From contig JAEZKA010000025.1 in NCBI GenBank assembly GCA_023436225.1, forward strand, positions 1 to 64,000: a stretch of 64,000 nucleotides of DNA. The letters are read 5' to 3'. The notes under the pieces were generated by a model. That model saw only the letters and a program-made list of their open reading frames with translations, made no database searches and was not told where the DNA came from. The DNA is from Bacillota bacterium (GTDB lineage: Bacteria > Bacillota > Clostridia > Lachnospirales > Lachnospiraceae). Positions 62,180-64,000 of this stretch are shown here, piece after piece (the stretch's first letter is position 1; every line of letters begins with the position of its first letter). The position numbers were made by a program, and so were the translations under genes.

Positions 62180-62725
62180 TTATTTAATCAACCTTGATAT
62201 CTCCTTGAAGGTATCCGTCTTAGCGACACGGGTCAGCTCGAATAAAATTGATTCATAGGAGGTTGACATCGCTCCTTCCTGCAGTGCTCGCTGAATGCCA
62301 ATACGGCGATTACTTTCCGTCCTGGAGCCAATACAATCCTCTACCAGCAGGACATTGTAATCCAATGCAATCAGGTCTATCACTGTCTGTAATACACAGA
62401 TATGAGCCTCGATACCGCAGATGATGATGTTCTTCTTTCCAAGAGCCTTAATCTTCGCAAGGATTGCTTCATCCTCAGCACAACTGAAGGTCACCTTTTC
62501 CTCATACCCAAAGCTCTCCCCGTAAAGCTTAACAAGAGCAGGTACCGTCATGCCAATGCCTTTCGTATATTGCTGGGTTATAAGCATAGGAATCTGTAAG
62601 GCCTGAAGTCCCTTGATCAGTATTTCTGTATTATGAAGCAGTTCTTCGTTATGATCAATGACAGGAACCAATCTCTCCTGAAAATCAATGATTAAAGCCA
62701 TCGTATCTTCTGCTGTTATTCTCAT
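62180..62725 (-). CDS. Isochorismatase-family hydrolase
   Basis: 181 residues from the ATG at 62725, preceded by AAGGAGAG; an earlier frame start at 62770 lacks a site. Cysteine-hydrolase fold: the catalytic Asp is in MALIIDFQERLVP, the lysine in the middle region and the nucleophile Cys in IICGIEAHICVLQT. Similar proteins include YcaC-type hydrolases and nicotinamidase relatives. The substrate cannot be told from sequence; no siderophore genes are nearby. Confidence 0.88.
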   Translation of the reverse strand: MRITAEDTMALIIDFQERLVPVIDHNEELLHNTEILIKGLQALQIPMLITQQYTKGIGMTVPALVKLYGESFGYEEKVTFSCAEDEAILAKIKALGKKNIIICGIEAHICVLQTVIDLIALDYNVLLVEDCIGSRTESNRRIGIQRALQEGAMSTSYESILFELTRVAKTDTFKEISRLIK

Positions 62726-62932
62726 CTTGTCTCTCCTTCTTCTATTAAAATACTTGCCAATAAGTTTCAATGGTTGTTCATAAGGAATGGATATTCAGAT
62801 TATAACATCCTCATTTGTTCCTTTCAACCATAACAATCAATCCTCTACCTTACATCTTGACATAACTATTTGAACATGTAATACTGAAGATCAGATAGAA
62901 TATTTTTCCAGTTCCTAGCGTAAGGAGTACTT

Positions 62933-64000
62933 ATGTACGAAATTATTGATAAACTACTATTGTTCCTATGCTGCTTAACCTTATATCTTACCGAGGATAC
63001 CGGTAGCTTCTTTATCGTACCGGTTATCATTGCTGTTGTACTAAGCAGCTTATTTGTGAATTATGAGGACAGCAGAATTCGCTTCGCCGGTTGTACACTA
63101 TATGCATTGCTATGCCTTCTCTTCCCTCAGTATGTTATCTTCCTGCCACTGATATTTTACGATATCCTTCACACCAAATATCAGTATGGGCTGATGTTCC
63201 TTCCTTTCCTTTATCTCTATCACCTACAGGAATATTCCGTTATGACTCTGACCTTCACAACTCTAATTCTGAGTATTGCTTATCTGTTAAGCTTCAAGAC
63301 CAATAAGCTGAGAATGATAAAGAACGAATACAATGACCTTCGTGATAATACCACTGCCATGTCGATGTTACTGGAGGAGAAGAACCAAAGCCTTCTCAAG
63401 AATCAGGATTATGAGATAAATCTGGCCACTCTCAATGAGCGTAACCGAATATCCAAGGAAATCCATGATAATATCGGACATCTCTTATCCAGAGCCCTTT
63501 TGCAGGTCGGTGCCATGCTTACCATATCGAAGGAAGACCCGATCCGAGAGGGTCTTACCGATCTCAAGACTTCCCTCTCCGATGGTATGGATCAGATTCG
63601 AAGTAGCATCCACAATATGTATGACGAGTCCATTGATCTCTATGCCCAGGTGGAACAGTTGGTGAAGAACTTCACCTTCTGTCCGCTTCTCTATGAATAT
63701 GATGTGATTAATCCACCAAAAACTCAGCTAAAGCACGCTATGATTGCTATTATTAAAGAGGCTTTATCCAATATCATTCGCCATTCTAAGGCTACCAAGG
63801 TTACTTTAATTCTCAGAGAACATCCAGCTATGTATCAGCTGATCATTCATGATAATCAGGTCCTGGAGGAACATAAAGCACATTTCCTCATAAAGGCTTT
63901 CGAGAATCAGGATTTCGGAGATGGTATGGGACTACACAATATTTATGACCGGGTGAAAAGCTTTGGGGGCAACATCAATATTTCGGTGGAGAGTGGCTAC
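62933..64000 (+). CDS. NarL-type sensor histidine kinase, partial
   Basis: The gene runs off the right edge; 356 codons are visible. A TAAGGAG site precedes the ATG. About five hydrophobic helices (residues 5-125) form a membrane sensor, followed by a coiled coil (about 125-170). A HisKA_3 dimerisation region carries RISKEIHDNIGHLLSRALLQ (phospho-His178), and the ATPase domain carries KEALSNIIRHSKATKV and GDGMGLHNIYDRVKSFGG. This is the DesK/LiaS/NarX class, usually paired with a LuxR-type regulator, probably just past the window. Such systems often control ABC exporters like the one encoded divergently nearby. Confidence 0.9.
   Translation, partial: MYEIIDKLLLFLCCLTLYLTEDTGSFFIVPVIIAVVLSSLFVNYEDSRIRFAGCTLYALLCLLFPQYVIFLPLIFYDILHTKYQYGLMFLPFLYLYHLQEYSVMTLTFTTLILSIAYLLSFKTNKLRMIKNEYNDLRDNTTAMSMLLEEKNQSLLKNQDYEINLATLNERNRISKEIHDNIGHLLSRALLQVGAMLTISKEDPIREGLTDLKTSLSDGMDQIRSSIHNMYDESIDLYAQVEQLVKNFTFCPLLYEYDVINPPKTQLKHAMIAIIKEALSNIIRHSKATKVTLILREHPAMYQLIIHDNQVLEEHKAHFLIKAFENQDFGDGMGLHNIYDRVKSFGGNINISVESGY

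Overview
The window looks like chromosome of a low-GC, Gram-positive anaerobe of the class Clostridia, most likely family Lachnospiraceae. This is inferred from gene content and AT-rich intergenic DNA, not from a marker-gene phylogeny. Supporting genes are pyruvate:ferredoxin oxidoreductase, an NfnAB-type flavoprotein pair, a SpoVB-like flippase, RqcH, an IscR-IscS-IscU-MnmA cluster, a DUF5688 protein, an H-NOX chemoreceptor, c-di-GMP enzymes and strong GGAGG-type ribosome binding sites. No phage, plasmid, insertion-sequence transposase or CRISPR array was seen.

Layout. 0-2.4 kb: a PadR regulator with the start of its partner gene, then an arsenic pair (ACR3 pump, ArsC). 2.4-9.6 kb: a co-directional block on the minus strand, in transcription order HMA-SafE-cupredoxin fusion, DUF2318 protein, CopA, repeat lipoprotein, response regulator, histidine kinase; it reads as a copper-handling and sensing locus. 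10-11.7 kb: glutamate dehydrogenase behind a structured leader. 12-14.7 kb: RqcH and a PHP phosphatase. 15-18.5 kb: iscR-iscS-iscU-mnmA (Fe-S assembly and tRNA thiolation). 18.9-28.8 kb: SpoVB-like flippase, diguanylate cyclase, MetA, DNA ligase, RluF, two hypothetical proteins and EcsC. 28.9 kb: tRNA-Arg(CCG). 29.2-34.9 kb: H-NOX chemoreceptor and PFOR.

35.4-43.4 kb is the most accessory part. It holds a secreted GH18 enzyme, a very large GC-richer surface protein split by one in-frame TAA, decayed gene pieces on both of its sides (one a 3' scrap of the DUF5688 gene lying on its far side) and an array of small hairpins. 43.9-48.7 kb: a membrane protein, a GGDEF-EAL protein and NfnAB. 49-56 kb: an HD protein preceded by two tiny basic ORFs, CYTH, CmpB-like, HAD-GNAT fusion, Fur, a Thr/Gly-repeat lipoprotein, and a two-gene putative DNA-repair operon whose promoter is flanked by two LexA-type boxes. 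56-64 kb: an EAL protein fused to a beta-solenoid-like repeat domain, an ABC-2 exporter, an isochorismatase-like protein and the start of a NarL-type histidine kinase.

Most notable: the SOS-type control of the uncharacterised TIGR03915/TIGR03916 pair; an H-NOX chemoreceptor carrying the full O2-binding residue set (W9, N74, Y140, H102); the EAL-solenoid fusion; the triple-fusion copper protein; and dispersed hairpin repeat families in intergenic DNA, one with copies near 9.9, 11.6, 16.2 and 49.0 kb and another near 9.7, 60.8 and probably 43.5 kb.
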